A stretch of 64,000 bases of DNA from Nilaparvata lugens (GCF_014356525.2 NC_052507.1:63685666-63749665), one strand, 5' to 3'. Shown: positions 20,183-31,284, counted from the stretch's first letter. Translations and numbers: made by a program. Notes: generated from the sequence alone by a model not told the origin.

Positions 20183-20936
20183 ATAGTGAGGTCCACGTTA
20201 TAATGGCAGTGGATGAATAATAGATGAACAGCGTTGCCTTTTCTCTGCCTAGTCACTGCCTTCTATAGAGGATAGTTGACACCGGTATATCTGATGTCGT
20301 ATCAACTGTTCATTCTTTTTCAAAATAATCAATCATATATTATTCGATAAGTGAATATTTATTTTTTAATGATTGAATGAAAACAAAGACTAATAAATTG
20401 TCAAAAAAACAGAATTTATTGAAATTTAGAAAGAGTGATTAACAGTTTATAAGAGATTGACAATGGTGTAACAACCGAAACTGGTCTTTCTATCAACAAA
20501 ATCTGTGGTTTTTGACAATTTCTCAGTATTTTTTATTATTATTAGCGTATGGCTTTGAATGGTGGGGAGACCCAAGGGTAGTTCCACCTCGCCGTATATA
20601 GTCCAAAGTTCCCTAATGGGAAACCGGACACTAAGGTTATAGTGAGCAAAATACTTTTAATTTATACTTTAATTTCTCAGTATTTCTATTTAATAAGAAT
20701 AATCACCACAATATCAATTTCTCAACTACACAAAAAGAGAAAAATCTAATAATGAATTTTCGTGATTGAGATTGCCTATTTTGTTGCTTATTTTTATTTC
20801 TACATTGTTGAAGAACGATCTGGCAACATTGCGGAGCTAGAAGAGGATAGCGCTATCTGCTTTGTCGAATGATAGACAAGGATAGCAACACCAATGTTAA
20901 TCAAATACTGCCATTATAACTTGGACCTCACCATAG
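20183..20936 (+). mobile_element. MITE family A copy interrupted by repeat D
   Basis: The terminal repeats at 20183 (TAGTGAGGTCCACGTTATAA) and near 20915-20936 (CATTATAACTTGGACCTCAC) are both present. A repeat D copy occupies about 20372-20745. Inside it lies another piece (about 20546-20650; GGTGGGGAGACCCAAGGG, ATGGGAAACCGGACACTAAG) that I cannot assign. Nesting order is therefore A, then D, then the unassigned piece. Confidence 0.65.
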
Positions 20937-21495
20937 TTCAAGTCGATAAAATCAGCAAATTGGCACCTTTTAAAGATTTTGTTTCGGATAACCGAATTAA
21001 ATACCAGAACAAATTAGGCCATCAGCTGACAATAGAAACCAATTGAGTGCCCTGTTTACGATTGTAGCGCGACGCTCGTTTTGTGTCGAAATGCGGATAA
21101 TAGATAATTTCTGGCTCGAGTCCAGATTCCAGAATGGCATTCTGCTGTCGGTCGCCAGTCTGCGCTAATCATTCGAGTCGTTACAAAAACAATTCACTTG
21201 CAGCTTGCCCCAAAAAGCAAGCATCTTTATTGTTTTCCAGTGTGAAAAACACTGGCGAGAAAAGCTAGAACGATTATTTCTCATGGTAGATTGTATGGTT
21301 ATTGGTTATATAGATCACATAACGTTTTCACAATAACAAATTTCAATTCTGCTAAGAATATTTTTTCTGCTGCTCAATGCTTAAGCTTTCAGTTCACTAG
21401 ATATTGATAGTGGTATAAAAACCGAAACTAGAATCACTTCACTTCTATGGGCTACTTTTGTTCAAATTAATAAAAACAATATAAAAACTTGTAGA
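20937..21495. other. Spacer with a GC-richer island; no gene
   Basis: About 21040-21200 is noticeably richer in GC than its surroundings (GTAGCGCGACGCTCG, CTCGAGTCCAGATTCCAG) and is not repeated in this window. It has no open frame worth calling. It could be a conserved non-coding element or an old exon. Sequence alone does not decide. Confidence 0.3.
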
Positions 21496-21496
21496 A

Positions 21497-21950
21497 CCCT
21501 TTATTAAAAACTTTAACATATTTTAACGACTAGTTTCGACCATTGGTCATTTTCAAGTTGAAATGAAAATAGGTTTTAACTTTAACCCTTTATTAAAAAC
21601 TGTAACATATTTTAACGACTAGTTTCGACCATTGGTCATTTTCAAGTTAAAATGAAAATAGGTTTTAACTTTAACTCTTTATTAAAAACTGTAACATATT
21701 TTAACGACTAGTTTCGACCATTGGTCATTTTCGAGTTAAAATGAAAATAGGTTTTAACTTTAACCCTTTATTGAAAACTGTAACATATTTTAACGACTAG
21801 TTTCGACCTTTGGTCATTTTCAAGTTAAAATGAAAATAGGTTTTAACTTTAACCCTTTATTAAAAACTGTAACATAATTATTTCAACGACTAGTTTCGAC
21901 CATAGGTCATTTTCAAGTTAAAATGAAAATAGGTTTTAACTTGAAAATGA
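21497..21950 (+). repeat. 89-bp tandem repeat, five copies
   Basis: Units start at 21497, 21586, 21675, 21764 and 21853, an exact 89-bp step. Each contains TTTAACGACTAGTTTCGACC and a GGTCATTTTCAAGTTAAAAT segment. Differences are single bases. The last unit has a short insertion and then turns into an inverted partial copy (TTGAAAATGACCTATGGTCG near 21940). Confidence 0.85.
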
Positions 21951-21984
21951 CCTATGGTCGAAACTTGTTTTCTTGGTTCTTATT

Positions 21985-22256
21985 TTGTACTGAAAGTAAA
22001 TTTTGTTATCATGACGAGTCTGTTGCTTAAGCCTCCATTTTGTGACACCGTTGAGTGGGAGGAGACTGTCTAGCTGGGCCAATGGCAGGCGTTCATGCCC
22101 TTGACCAATAGCAGTACTCGCCTACTAGTATAAATTCTGCTGCTCTTGTATTTAGTTTTAGTTTATCAAAGATTGACAATGGTGTAATAACCGAAACCGG
22201 TCTTTCTAAGTATCAATAAATCTGTGGTTTTTGACAATTTCTTAGTCTTTTTCATT
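21985..22256 (+). mobile_element. Repeat D, half copy
   Basis: This matches the right half of the palindromic copy at 13900-14165, from TATCATGACGAGTCTG to the TTCTTAGTCTTTTTCATT end. It includes CAATAGCAGTACTCGCC and GATTGACAATGGTGTAA. The left half is absent. Confidence 0.65.
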
Positions 22257-22269
22257 AAATCATTTTCAT

Positions 22270-22615
22270 TCAAAATGACTATATCTGGATAGAGTGAGAT
22301 AGAATGACGACGTCTGCTGGATAGAATAAGATGGAAGAAGGACGACGTCTGCTTAATAGAGTGAGATAGAAGAAGGACGACGTCTGCTGGATAGAGTGAG
22401 ATAGAATGACGACGTCTGCTAAATAGAGTGAGATAGAAGAAATACGACATCTGCTGGATAGAATAAGATGGAAGAAGGACGACGTCTGCTTAATAGAGTG
22501 AGATAGAAGAAGGATGACGTCTGCTGGATAGAGCGAGATAGAATGACGACGTCTGCTAAATAGAGTGAGATAGAAAAAGGACGACGTCTGCTGGATAGAG
22601 AGAGATAAAAGAAGG
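22270..22615 (+). repeat. 32-35 bp minisatellite, about ten copies
   Basis: GACGACGTCTGCT alternates with GATAGAGTGAGATAGAA or GATAGAATAAGATGGAA blocks. The CGTCTGCT core falls at 22311, 22346, 22381 and 22413 and so on. Open frames across it are a by-product of the repeat. Confidence 0.8.
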
Positions 22616-23250
22616 AAGCATTTTGCTCATCAGTAATCAGTGGACCGCTTTTAGGAAAATGAATTTTTTAGAGTCGCGCGGTAGAAACGCGCGGGGAAAT
22701 GAAAAGGACTTGCTAGTTGGTTTTTATTGCTATTACGTTCACTCGCCTGGCGGACATCTAGTTGAATAAATATTCTTCTCTTCTTGTCTCTAAATATTCT
22801 ACTGTCCTTGTCTTGCACCTTTTCTTCCCTGTTCTTTGTCCTTCTTCTCCTTCTTATCACAAGGTCTGACATAATTTTCATCTACATTGAATGACGCTGC
22901 TTTTCCCAACGGCATCGTACGACTCAGTTACGTCTTTTCTTTCAACTCGGTTACGTTTTTCAACTCCACGTTCAACTCAGCTTTCAACGCTACTGATAAC
23001 AAAAAGTGTTACCAACTGTGTTCAATTCTCTGTCCCTCTGCGGCTGGCTTCACTCGTTTTTCCAGTCTTATTATGCACAGAATATACACCAATTTTCTCG
23101 CCTCTTCTTCGTGAGATATTTGTGTGGAGGTTTTAGAAAATAACATACCGTGATTATCTAAACATTATACTACCACTTTATGTATTCTCCATCAATTCTG
23201 GTATGATACGTATGAGATATAGTTTAAAGTACCTGTATTCTTTTTTTAAA
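22616..23250. other. Spacer; no gene supported
   Basis: No repeats recognised. Two overlapping plus-strand open frames of 75-81 codons near 22887-23136 are rich in Ser/Thr/Phe and match no known family. I do not call a gene. Confidence 0.3.
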
Positions 23251-23472
23251 GTGAGGTCCACGTTATAAAGGCAGTGGAGAAAGACAGGAAAAAAATGTTG
23301 CTGATCCTCTATCTTGTCAATGCCTTCTATAGACGGTAGCTGATACAGGTTTATTGATGTAATATCAATATTGTTCATTCTCGTTTAAAATAATCAATTA
23401 TATTTTCCAATAATTTCTTAATCAATTTACATAATTAAGATGAAATATTTTATAAATTAATTATTAATTCTA

Positions 23473-23820
23473 TAATTATTATTTAACGAAAATCCTAAAT
23501 AAATGCTGCAAATCACCCCGAAGACTTCTGCAACTGCAGACATTGACATCACGGTTAACAGCTAGATGGAAATTCGATGAGAACTACTATCCAAAAATTA
23601 GTTGCCAGCCCGGGAATCGAACCCGGTACCTTCCAATTGCTAGTCAGGAATGCTTACCCTTACACCAAACTGACAATCTCTGGATAGCAGCGCTCATTTT
23701 ATACGAAGCCATAGCGGCCAACCAGGTTACAGATGGAATTAAATAGAGGATGCAATTTATTCAAATGCTAATTAATATATAATTATTATTTAACGAAAAT
23801 CCTAAATAAATGCTGCAAAT
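23473..23820 (-). mobile_element. Isolated tRNA-like element with 41-bp terminal direct repeats
   Basis: The insertion begins TAATTATTATTTAACGAAAA, and the same 41 bp (23473-23513) recur at its end (23780-23820), exactly 307 bp apart. TATTAATTCTA flanks both sides (23462-23472, 23821-23831), an 11-bp target duplication inside a MITE. It therefore equals one 307-bp unit of the array at 24081 plus 41 bp. The minus strand carries the tRNA-like module at 23602-23676. It encodes no protein. The terminal repeats recall a TRIM. However, the array nearby starts at another phase of the unit, which fits copying from a circle or concatemer better than fixed terminal repeats. Confidence 0.85.
23602..23676 (-). 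ncRNA. tRNA-like module with intact Pol III boxes
   Basis: On the minus strand a 75-nt segment pairs TTGTCAG with CTGGCAA as acceptor arm. It has a perfect A box (TGGTGTAAGGG) and B box (GGTTCGATTCC), a GC-rich T arm, and a 7-base anticodon loop CTAGCAA giving AGC, an alanine-type anticodon. The anticodon stem has one C-A mismatch and the D arm is imperfect. There is no CCA. A T5 run follows 4 bases after the module, a likely Pol III terminator, and TATAAAA lies upstream. I call it tRNA-derived, not a working tRNA gene. Identical modules recur in the array at 24230-24304 and every 307 bp to 26993-27067. Confidence 0.7.
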
Positions 23821-23950
23821 TATTAATTCTACATTGTTAAAAGACGATCTGGCAGAAACAGAGCAAAGCGCTATCCGCTTTGTTGAATGAAAGACAAGGA
23901 TAGCAATACCATTGCTAATCAAACACTGCCATTATAACGTGGACCTCACT

Positions 23951-24080
23951 ATGGTTTAAGTCACATCGATACCTGTTCTGACTTCTAGCATTCAGGCTTT
24001 CTTCATCAACTTACAGATTTCCTATATCCCAATTAAATATGCTAGTCACTGGGCAAGATTTTCACCACATGGCCCGGTTG
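23951..24080. other. Short unique segment between MITE and array
   Basis: About 130 bp with no match elsewhere in the window, ending ACATGGCCCGGTTG at the array junction. It separates the isolated tRNA-like insertion from the array, showing that the two are independent insertions. Confidence 0.5.
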
Positions 24081-27000
24081 TTCAAATGCTAATTAATATA
24101 TAATTATTATTTAACGAAAATCCTAAATAAATGCTGCAAATCACCCCGAAGACTTCTGCAACTGCAGACATTGACATCACGGTTAACAGCTAGATGGAAA
24201 TTCGATGAGAACTACTATCCAAAAATTAGTTGCCAGCCCGGGAATCGAACCCGGTACCTTCCAATTGCTAGTCAGGAATGCTTACCCTTACACCAAACTG
24301 ACAATCTCTGGATAGCAGCGCTCATTTTATACGAAGCCATAGCGGCCAACCAGGTTACAGATGGAATTAAATAGAGGATGCAATTTATTCAAATGCTAAT
24401 TAATATATAATTATTATTTAACGAAAATCCTAAATAAATGCTGCAAATCACCCCGAAGACTTCTGCAACTGCAGACATTGACATCACGGTTAACAGCTAG
24501 ATGGAAATTCGATGAGAACTACTATCCAAAAATTAGTTGCCAGCCCGGGAATCGAACCCGGTACCTTCCAATTGCTAGTCAGGAATGCTTACCCTTACAC
24601 CAAACTGACAATCTCTGGATAGCAGCGCTCATTTTATACGAAGCCATAGCGGCCAACCAGGTTACAGATGGAATTAAATAGAGGATGCAATTTATTCAAA
24701 TGCTAATTAATATATAATTATTATTTAACGAAAATCCTAAATAAATGCTGCAAATCACCCCGAAGACTTCTGCAACTGCAGACATTGACATCACGGTTAA
24801 CAGCTAGATGGAAATTCGATGAGAACTACTATCCAAAAATTAGTTGCCAGCCCGGGAATCGAACCCGGTACCTTCCAATTGCTAGTCAGGAATGCTTACC
24901 CTTACACCAAACTGACAATCTCTGGATAGCAGCGCTCATTTTATACGAAGCCATAGCGGCCAACCAGGTTACAGATGGAATTAAATAGAGGATGCAATTT
25001 ATTCAAATGCTAATTAATATATAATTATTATTTAACGAAAATCCTAAATAAATGCTGCAAATCACCCCGAAGACTTCTGCAACTGCAGACATTGACATCA
25101 CGGTTAACAGCTAGATGGAAATTCGATGAGAACTACTATCCAAAAATTAGTTGCCAGCCCGGGAATCGAACCCGGTACCTTCCAATTGCTAGTCAGGAAT
25201 GCTTACCCTTACACCAAACTGACAATCTCTGGATAGCAGCGCTCATTTTATACGAAGCCATAGCGGCCAACCAGGTTACAGATGGAATTAAATAGAGGAT
25301 GCAATTTATTCAAATGCTAATTAATATATAATTATTATTTAACGAAAATCCTAAATAAATGCTGCAAATCACCCCGAAGACTTCTGCAACTGCAGACATT
25401 GACATCACGGTTAACAGCTAGATGGAAATTCGATGAGAACTACTATCCAAAAATTAGTTGCCAGCCCGGGAATCGAACCCGGTACCTTCCAATTGCTAGT
25501 CAGGAATGCTTACCCTTACACCAAACTGACAATCTCTGGATAGCAGCGCTCATTTTATACGAAGCCATAGCGGCCAACCAGGTTACAGATGGAATTAAAT
25601 AGAGGATGCAATTTATTCAAATGCTAATTAATATATAATTATTATTCAACGAAAATCCTAAATAAATGCTGCAAATCACCCCGAAGACTTCTGCAACTGC
25701 AGACATTGACATCACGGTTAACAGCTAGATGGAAATTCGATGAGAACTACTATCCAAAAATTAGTTGCCAGCCCGGGAATCGAACCCGGTACCTTCCAAT
25801 TGCTAGTCAGGAATGCTTACCCTTACACCAAACTGACAATCTCTGGATAGCAGCGCTCATTTTATACGAAGCCATAGCGGCCAACCAGGTTACAGATGGA
25901 ATTAAATAGAGGATGCAATTTATTCAAATGCTAATTAATATATAATTATTATTTAACGAAAATCCTAAATAAATGCTGCAAATCACCCCGAAGACTTCTG
26001 CAACTGCAGACATTGACATCACGGTTAACAGCTAGATGGAAATTCGATGAGAACTACTATCCAAAAATTAGTTGCCAGCCCGGGAATCGAACCCGGTACC
26101 TTCCAATTGCTAGTCAGGAATGCTTACCCTTACACCAAACTGACAATCTCTGGATAGCAGCGCTCATTTTATACGAAGCCATAGCGGCCAACCAGGTTAC
26201 AGATGGAATTAAATAGAGGATGCAATTTATTCAAATGCTAATTAATATATAATTATTATTTAACGAAAATCCTAAATAAATGCTGCAAATCACCCCGAAG
26301 ACTTCTGCAACTGCAGACATTGACATCACGGTTAACAGCTAGATGGAAATTCGATGAGAACTACTATCCAAAAATTAGTTGCCAGCCCGGGAATCGAACC
26401 CGGTACCTTCCAATTGCTAGTCAGGAATGCTTACCCTTACACCAAACTGACAATCTCTGGATAGCAGCGCTCATTTTATACGAAGCCATAGCGGCCAACC
26501 AGGTTACAGATGGAATTAAATAGAGGATGCAATTTATTCAAATGCTAATTAATATATAATTATTATTTAACGAAAATCCTAAATAAATGCTGCAAATCAC
26601 CCCGAAGACTTCTGCAACTGCAGACATTGACATCACGGTTAACAGCTAGATGGAAATTCGATGAGAACTACTATCCAAAAATTAGTTGCCAGCCCGGGAA
26701 TCGAACCCGGTACCTTCCAATTGCTAGTCAGGAATGCTTACCCTTACACCAAACTGACAATCTCTGGATAGCAGCGCTCATTTTATACGAAGCCATAGCG
26801 GCCAACCAGGTTACAGATGGAATTAAATAGAGGATGCAATTTATTCAAATGCTAATTAATATATAATTATTATTTAACGAAAATCCTAAATAAATGCTGC
26901 AAATCACCCCGAAGACTTCTGCAACTGCAGACATTGACATCACGGTTAACAGCTAGATGGAAATTCGATGAGAACTACTATCCAAAAATTAGTTGCCAGC

Positions 27001-27180
27001 CCGGGAATCGAACCCGGTACCTTCCAATTGCTAGTCAGGAATGCTTACCCTTACACCAAACTGACAATCTCTGGATAGCAGCGCTCATTTTATACGAAGC
27101 CATAGCGGCCAACCAGGTTACAGATGGAATTAAATAGAGGATGCAATTTATTCAAATGCTAATTAATATATAATTATTAT
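24081..27180 (-). repeat. Tandem array of ten 307-bp tRNA-like units
   Basis: Ten complete units plus about 30 bp, with an invariant 307-bp step and almost no sequence differences (one T-to-C change near 25647). Each unit carries the tRNA-like module on the minus strand, with A and B boxes. The array begins and ends with the same 30 bp (from TTCAAATGCTAATTAATATA), so it is terminally redundant, but at a different phase from the isolated copy at 23473. The left junction falls 10 bases into what looks like the end of a foldback F element (GGCCCGGTTG). The right junction merges, through ATAATTATTAT, with a copy of DRC5 intron sequence. A 67-codon frame repeated on the plus strand is the antisense of the tRNA-like module, not a gene. 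Confidence 0.9.
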
Positions 27181-27325
27181 TAATTGTTATTATTATTATA
27201 TTATTATAATAATATACTTAATTGACCGAACTTGGTGAGGTCCATGTTTTAACTCGATTAGCTTTTGTCTGTCTGTATGTTACGCGATTACGGCCAAACG
27301 CGTTGATAGAATTCTATTTGATAAT
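27168..27325 (+). repeat. Copy of intronic Helitron-like sequence upstream of the third DRC5 gene
   Basis: About 155 bp (TAATAATATACTTAATTGAC through GCGTTGATAGAATTC) is nearly identical to 28008-28163 inside the intron of the adjacent gene. It contains the 5' end of a family B Helitron-like element. The two copies flank exon 1 as direct repeats. It lies 135 bp before the start codon, so it may contribute to the promoter region. Confidence 0.75.
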
Positions 27326-27459
27326 AGCAGTTGAATATTGTTTATCAATATTTCATGTGATTTTTTGTCAACAGAGAATATCTCTCATCAAAAACTCGTG
27401 TTTGATAGAAAAATTTGAATATTTTCAAGTGATTTAGAGTTTGTTTTCTAAGTGGTGAG

Positions 27460-30303
27460 ATGAGGATACCTCACACTTTACGAGTTAACGTGATAAGGGT
27501 CTATGCCAGCTCAACCCAATCCAGACAGTTATTGGGAGAAATGAACCGCTCCATAGAATCAGATAACTTCAGCTGGGACAAGTATGACCCTCTCAGTCTA
27601 ATGGATACCTGTGTGAAGGTGATGGCAGAAGGGTTTGAGATGTGTTACGAGTACATAAAAAGGTTGCCCAGACAGGATCTGGATTATGTGCTGGAGATTC
27701 TGAGGACGGATTTGCCAGTACACCTGACTGTGCCAGTGATCGAGGATGGGGTTTACTGGAAGAGGTGTTGTGATGATAATTGGCCTGATGAGACTATCAA
27801 CCTCACGAAGTCTGAGACGTCCTGGAAGAAGGCGTTCCTGGAGAGGTATTTGCAGCAGGTCGTTGAGAGTCAGATTCCCAACCAGGTTCGATTCAATTTA
27901 ACTCTATACTATTCTCATTAAAAGAAAAAGTTTATCCATAAATTAAGTACTTCTCTAATAATATGGAGAAGTAATAATATAATTAATTGTTATATTTGTT
28001 AATTGTTATATTATAATTATTATTAATTGTTATTATTATTATATTATTATAATAATATACTTAATTGACCGAACTTGGTGAGGTCCATGTTTTAACTCGA
28101 TTAGCTTTTGTCTGTCTGTGACGCAATTACGGCCAAACGCGTTGATAGAATTCGATAAGATTTAACAGGAATAATTACTTTTTCAACTGCGTGTCGATGT
28201 ATACACACGTTTTTTTCGAAATTTTGCATTTAAAGGATAATATGAAAAGGAAAGGAATTCCTCCATATTCCGATATCACTATATATACTGAACTCACTAT
28301 CTACTCTGAAGATAGGATCAATTAGACTATAGAATTATTCATAATCAATCAGCTGACAAGTGGATTATTCATTGCATGCATTACACAGATCTCTGGCCGT
28401 GTCTATTTCTATAAGGTAGGGTTTCAATATTTTTTATGATGCGTGCCCATCAGTATAAATATTCTCACATTTGAAAAACAAAAATTCAATAGCTGATTGG
28501 AAACAAAATAAAAAATGATTAAATGAACTAAATAATGCTGAAGAAATTATAATATTCCTGATTGAAAAAAATTTAATTTCGAAATAGTTGAGAAATATTT
28601 TTATCAGATGGAAAGATTATCACAGAACTGGATGAATTATCATAATGGGATACAAATTCAAACGTGATCTGAGTTTATTAACATAAGTGAGTTTTTCATC
28701 TTGGAGAAAACGAATAACATTTTTTAAGAGTAAATAATGATTCCACTGTGAATTGTGTTTGAACTGAACCAACTAAAACAGGTGACATCAGATACTTGTG
28801 GACGGTATATTGGACTTGATAAAGTTTGTAATATATTTGAAGTATCAAAGTTTATTATTAGTTCTTAGTAGTATTTGATGTGGTTCAAGAAATTTAAGAG
28901 TATATTATTTTGTCACTGCTACAAATAAGTGTTCATTCCACATCAAAAGTGTTTTTAAATACAACTATATTACAATGTTATACAATTCTATCTTCTTCTC
29001 CTTCATTACAGACTATTTGTTATTACTGTAAAGATGTGTACAGATATACGCGCCGCGAACATGATCAATTCACTTTTAATCAGCTGATGCCAAGCTTTTT
29101 ATATCTGTATCTTACCGTTTCTGTAAAAATACAGATATAGTCAGCTGATCAAAAGTGAATTGCTCATGTTCGCGGCGCGTATATATGTACGCACCTTTAC
29201 AGTAATAACAAATAGTCTGAAGGAGAAGAAGATAGAATTGTATAACATTGTAATATAGTTGTATTTAAAAACCTTTTTGTGTAATTGTGCCTTATGCGGC
29301 ACCTTTATGTGTAACAGACCTGTTCTGTTTTTGTTTGTAGGTGGATTGGACCACACTGGAGCTAACAGTTAACGCATGCGCAGACTATGTAACTCGACTA
29401 CACCTGCAACAGTTGCTTCCCCCTCCCAACCTCGAACTGAGACCCGTATCCCCCGACGAGTGTGTCCGAGGGACTCCCATCACGAGTCACTTAGACATCA
29501 GGTTTCTCCTCGCGAGGCTTCACAAGCTCCAACAACTGTCCATCCGGTACGGGGTCAAAGAATGCGGGATGACCTACGAACATTACTACTTCCAGATCAG
29601 CGAAGCTGACGTCACAGATTTGGCTGAAGGCCTCCGTCAAGGTCCTACTACCCTCAACAGTTTTGCCTTACACCGTTGCCAAATCGACGACATAAAACTG
29701 AATATCCTCCTCGGTGCCTTGATAGACATGGAGAACCTCACATCACTGGACTTCTCGCACTGTAACTTTGGCAACATTGGAGCGAAGTCTCTGGCGAAAC
29801 TTATATCCCTCCACAAGTCCCTCAAAGAATTAAACATTGAGAACAACTCCTTTGGAGAGGAAGGACTAATGGCGGTTGCGTTTGTGTTGAATAAGAAAGA
29901 CAGTTGTCCTCTAGAGGTTCTCAAACTAGATTTGAACATTTTTGGAGACGAAGGAGCCAAAGCTTTAGGTGCATCTTTAGTCAACAACTCTACTCTAACC
30001 AAGCTAAGTCTAGCCGGTTGTGGTATTACCATTGAAGGCCTCACAAGTTTGATGGCTGCATTACGCTACAACACAACCCTGTTGAATCTCAACCTCAGTA
30101 GTAATAATTTTTCCAACGAATGTTGCACGGAAGTGATGATCGCGCTTGAGTTTAACACGTGTATTCAAGTGCTAGATCTGAGGAACACTGGCATCGACAA
30201 TGAAGCGTTGTCGAATTTCGAGACTTTCATCAGACGGAACCGCAAAATTCTACGGCGCTCAAGACTGAGCGAGGGTAACAGAAATTTGATTGATTTCTTT
30301 TGA
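27460..30303 (+). CDS. DRC5: DRC5/TCTE1-like leucine-rich-repeat protein, two exons
   Basis: Exon 1 is 27460-27885 (142 codons), ending ..IPNQ before GTTCGA. Exon 2 is 29341-30303 (320 codons), beginning GTGGATTGG after TTTTTGTTTGTAG. The junction is phase 0 and gives a 462-residue protein. It is colinear with the two intronless copies: MRIPHT start, YWKRCC (99-104), a degenerate SETSW where they have HGGSW, then CGMTY, then leucine-rich repeats (LTSLDFSHCNFGNIGAKSL, LEVLKLDLNIFGDEGAKAL). It is much more diverged from them than they are from each other, so it is the older paralogue and may represent the parental gene structure. Predicted role is the same: dynein-regulatory-complex subunit of motile axonemes. 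The 1455-bp intron is filled with a Helitron-like element and a palindromic MITE. The C terminus is about 25 residues longer than in the copies. Confidence 0.85.
28066..28810 (+). mobile_element. Helitron-like family B copy inside the DRC5 intron
   Basis: The 5' end is TTGACCGAACTTGGTGAGGT. The interior shows AAAGGATAATATGAAAAGG and ATCAGCTGACAAGTGGAT, typical of the family. The 3' portion fades near 28800 (ACTTGTGGACGG) and lacks a clean CTAG end. It lies in the same orientation as the gene. Confidence 0.6.
28942..29290. mobile_element. Palindromic MITE in the DRC5 intron
   Basis: The outer arms (TACAACTATATTACAATG at about 28965 and its complement near 29255) enclose a GTGCGTACA-family MITE with its own arms ACGCGCCGCGAACATGA and TCATGTTCGCGGCGCGT. 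The intron transcript could form a hairpin of about 150 bp just upstream of the exon 2 acceptor. Confidence 0.75.
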
Positions 30304-30600
30304 CTGGTGACGATAAATCTGGAGAGATTTGGATCAATATCGAAGGAGATCACTCCTGAAAAATTAACAGAGTCTGCTTTCAAGAGACAAATTTCGAAGC
30401 GAGATTTCGAAGCAAGATTTCGAGGAAAACAAATTTTGAGGAGCTGAGAATAAAATTTGAACAATTTTGACTGGAGACGATAAATCTGGAGAGATTTGGA
30501 TCAATATCGAAGGAGATCACTCCTGAAAAATTAACAGGGTCTGTTATTTCGAAGCAAGATTTCGAGGAAAACAAATTTCGAGGAGCTGAGAATAAAATTT
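30301..30600 (+). repeat. ~170-bp direct repeat in the DRC5 3' region
   Basis: GACGATAAATCTGGAGAGAT and onward, beginning 8 bases after the stop codon, recurs at about 30476. Shorter echoes (AGATTTCGAG, ACAAATTTCGAGGAGCTGAG) continue to 30860. AATAAA within GAGAATAAAATTTG near 30448 and again near 30590 could be poly(A) signals. No open frame of note. Confidence 0.7.
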
Positions 30601-31244
30601 GAACATTCTTCTTTCAAAAGACAAATTTTGAAGCGAGATTTCGAGAAATACAAATTTCGAGGAGCTAAGAATAAATTTGTACAAGGCAAGATTTCAAGAG
30701 ATACAAATTTCGAGCATAGTTTGACAAGATTAGAGAAATGTTGCGAAATTTGTAGCCGATATGGGAATACTAGATCAATTATTCTCATTGATAAAATCTT
30801 CTATTGAGAGTACTAGGCCTGGAATTACAAATTTCGAGGAGCTGAGAAGCAAATTTTGACAAGATTAGAGGAAATTTTGCAAAATTTGTTGCCGATTGAG
30901 GAGAATTAGATCAACAATTATATCGTTGATTGGAATCTTCTTCAGATACTATAGGCCTGATATTGGTGAATGTTCATTGTTCTGGCTTTTAGAACCATTC
31001 AACCCAAAATAAGTGAACGTGATTATTTTCATCTTGAATCATCAGGGAAATACAAAATTGGGGCGATAATACGTATTTGAGTTCATATTGAAGGACTCTA
31101 TTATCTTGATATCAACTCTTAAATAAACTTTGAATGAATTTCTCTTGTTATTCTGGTACAGTATTTTGAGACCAAAATACATCAGTCTTAATATTTTATT
31201 CTGAACTAAATAAAACGTGTATGTTGAGTGCAAAAGTGTTTTAC
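30601..31244. other. 3' flank of the DRC5 gene; no further gene
   Basis: Decaying copies of the TTTCGAGGAGCTGAGAA motif extend to about 30860, followed by AT-rich DNA with no recognised feature. Confidence 0.4.
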
Positions 31245-31284
31245 GTAATGATGGCAGTATTCGATTAAAATTGGTGTTGCTATA

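Larger units (their letters stand above)
23251..23950 (+). mobile_element. MITE family A copy split by the tRNA-like element
   Basis: The left terminal repeat starts GTGAGGTCCACGTTATAA at 23251 and the right one ends GTGGACCTCACT near 23950. The interior is continuous except for a 348-bp insertion at 23473-23820 plus an 11-bp duplication. Removing these restores the family consensus ATTATTAATTCTACATTG. Confidence 0.85.

Noticed and set aside
23473..23820. Retrozyme or hammerhead-ribozyme element
   Set aside because: Unit size and terminal redundancy would fit, but I found no CTGANGA...GAAA hammerhead core on either strand.
23543..27137. Eleven identical 67-codon open frames on the plus strand
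   Set aside because: Each is the antisense of the tRNA-like module and its flank. Identity follows from the repeat being homogeneous, not from protein conservation.
24081..27180. CRISPR-like regular array
   Set aside because: The whole 307-bp unit is repeated with no variable spacers, and the DNA is animal nuclear sequence.
24081..27180. Functional tRNA gene cluster
   Set aside because: The D arm and anticodon stem are imperfect, the acceptor starts TT, and the repeat occurs as mobile copies. It is tRNA-derived, not a normal tRNA gene.
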